64,000 bases of DNA, from the NCBI GenBank assembly GCA_958510825.1, contig OY294048.1, positions 11,239,589-11,303,588 of the forward strand, in the 5' to 3' direction. The position numbers were made by a program, and so were the translations under genes. Positions within the stretch are counted from its first letter, which is position 1; every line of letters starts with the position of its first letter. Source of the DNA: Brachypterus glaber (lineage: Eukaryota; Arthropoda; Insecta; Coleoptera; Kateretidae). This document shows, piece after piece, positions 63,094-64,000 of this stretch. The notes under the pieces were generated by a model. The model ran no database searches, was not told where the DNA came from, and worked only from the letters and a program-made list of their open reading frames with translations.

Positions 63094-64000
63094 TTATCCG
63101 ACGGATACATCACTATTCGAACCCAAATATTTCTTAAGATCTTTAACGTGCCAGTCTCCAATGGATTGACCGTTTTTATCCTGTAACACATAAACCAAAT
63201 TTGACTTTTTACCTATTATCTTACATAACACGTACTTAGGCGCTAATTTTGACGCAAAATAATTTACTGCGCTGGAAAGAACTTTATTTCTTTTCCATAC
63301 CTTCTCACCTATCGTGAACGTTACGTCACGCTTTCTAAGGTTATAGGCTCTTCTATTTCGCTCGTATGCTTCATGCAATTTAGTTTTTACATCCGCAAAA
63401 ATGTCTTTTAACCCAACTAAATCCTTAAAATACATTTCCCGAGAATCCGGTTCCAACTCAACGTCTTGAGTGGACGAAACTTTGCCATAGTAAGCCCCTG
63501 TTAAAGGTACGATTCTTCCAAAATTGAGAAACGCCGGCGAATGTCCGTGGACCTCATTAACTGCGGTACGAAGCGCAAGACCTATTTTACCTATATTTTT
63601 ATCCCATTCCCGGTGATTTTCTTTTATATAAGACCTTATCGCCGTTTCTACCGTTCGATTCTGTCTTTCTGTAGGATTTACTTGTGAATGAAATTTGGCA
63701 TTGTACCAGATTTTTTGAACTTGATAGTCGTCCGCAAGCTTTTTGAAAGCTTTCCCAGCAAACTGAGTACCATTATCGACAATAATGTACTGCGGTACGC
63801 CATATATTAAGAACACCTGATTTTCTATAAATTTTATTACACCTTGAGCAGTAGCTGTTTTCAAAGGTTGTAAAAGTGTATATTTTGTGAACCAATCAGA
63901 TACTACTAATAAATAACAAAACCCTCCATTCGATCTAGGTAATGGACCTATAAAATCTGTTGAAATACACTGCCCAGGGAAACTAATATTCTTTTCTTTA
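63094..64000 (-). CDS. Ty3/gypsy-type integrase, partial (runs off window)
   Basis: The frame is open from the window edge to TAA at 63094, at least 302 codons; the internal TTG at 63864 is not a real start. It begins FPGQCISTDFIGPLPRS, the first catalytic aspartate (63955-63957). VDNGTQF follows with the second (63775-63777), then NPTERQNR with the glutamate. Spacing is 59 and 35 residues, as in DD35E integrases. A C-terminal domain follows (FTIGEKVWKRN; FASKLAPKYVLCKIIGK; VYVLQDKNGQ), similar to the GPY/F region but with GPY lost. It would join retroelement DNA to the chromosome. No lesion in the visible part, so the copy is young or under selection. The poly(A) end argues against a normal LTR context. 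A domesticated integrase is possible but unproven. Confidence 0.85.
   Translation of the reverse strand, partial: KEKNISFPGQCISTDFIGPLPRSNGGFCYLLVVSDWFTKYTLLQPLKTATAQGVIKFIENQVFLIYGVPQYIIVDNGTQFAGKAFKKLADDYQVQKIWYNAKFHSQVNPTERQNRTVETAIRSYIKENHREWDKNIGKIGLALRTAVNEVHGHSPAFLNFGRIVPLTGAYYGKVSSTQDVELEPDSREMYFKDLVGLKDIFADVKTKLHEAYERNRRAYNLRKRDVTFTIGEKVWKRNKVLSSAVNYFASKLAPKYVLCKIIGKKSNLVYVLQDKNGQSIGDWHVKDLKKYLGSNSDVSVG

Overview
The window looks like intergenic or heterochromatic DNA of an arthropod, most likely an insect. It is strongly AT-rich and carries several classes of non-LTR retrotransposon with simple-sequence tails, a mariner with TA target duplications, a piggyBac-type element with TTAA duplications, tRNA-derived SINEs, many short foldback elements, and hammerhead-ribozyme-like repeats of the kind known from Penelope-like elements. 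A beetle is possible, but no marker here settles the order. I could not recognise any intact host protein-coding gene. Every long open frame I could assign is a transposon product or the by-product of a simple repeat.

Layout. 0-6 kb: an interspersed repeat with a hairpin, five tandem 153-bp units, a 1.15-kb long-arm foldback element, a small MITE, and the 3' end of a LINE with a (TCTA)n tail. 6-11 kb: a foldback element, a 968-bp non-autonomous piggyBac-like element inserted in an older tandem repeat, and a TA-flanked MITE. 11-20 kb: LINE scraps, an LTR/primer-site-like stretch, another foldback element, a perfect 105-bp-arm palindrome that encodes a hammerhead-like fold on both strands, and a LINE end with an RNase H fragment and a (GAA)n tail. 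20-33 kb: MITEs, a SINE fragment, a LINE with a readable reverse transcriptase (28.0-29.5 kb), a foldback element and a short tandem array. 33-39 kb: a nested structure with outer direct repeats, then a larger inverted-repeat element, then a 1.69-kb TA-flanked element built almost wholly from ACCAATA/TATTGGT words. 40-46 kb: a MITE, a tRNA-headed SINE, a foldback element, and a minus-strand LINE split by a SINE. 46-56 kb: dispersed repeats, a LINE ORF1/endonuclease fragment, a candidate untranslated first exon, and hammerhead-like repeats. 56-60 kb: a foldback element that hosts another repeat, a dead mariner, and the best hammerhead motif. 60-64 kb: a less repetitive, unexplained stretch, then a minus-strand Ty3/gypsy-type integrase gene running off the window and ending in an AATAAA signal and a poly(A) run.

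The parts do not form a pathway. They record successive insertions, several of which can be ordered because one element splits another. The most unusual objects are the ACCAATA element, the hammerhead-bearing palindromes, the five-unit 153-bp array with its single-unit relative 44 kb away, and the group of long-arm foldback elements that share the same internal words.
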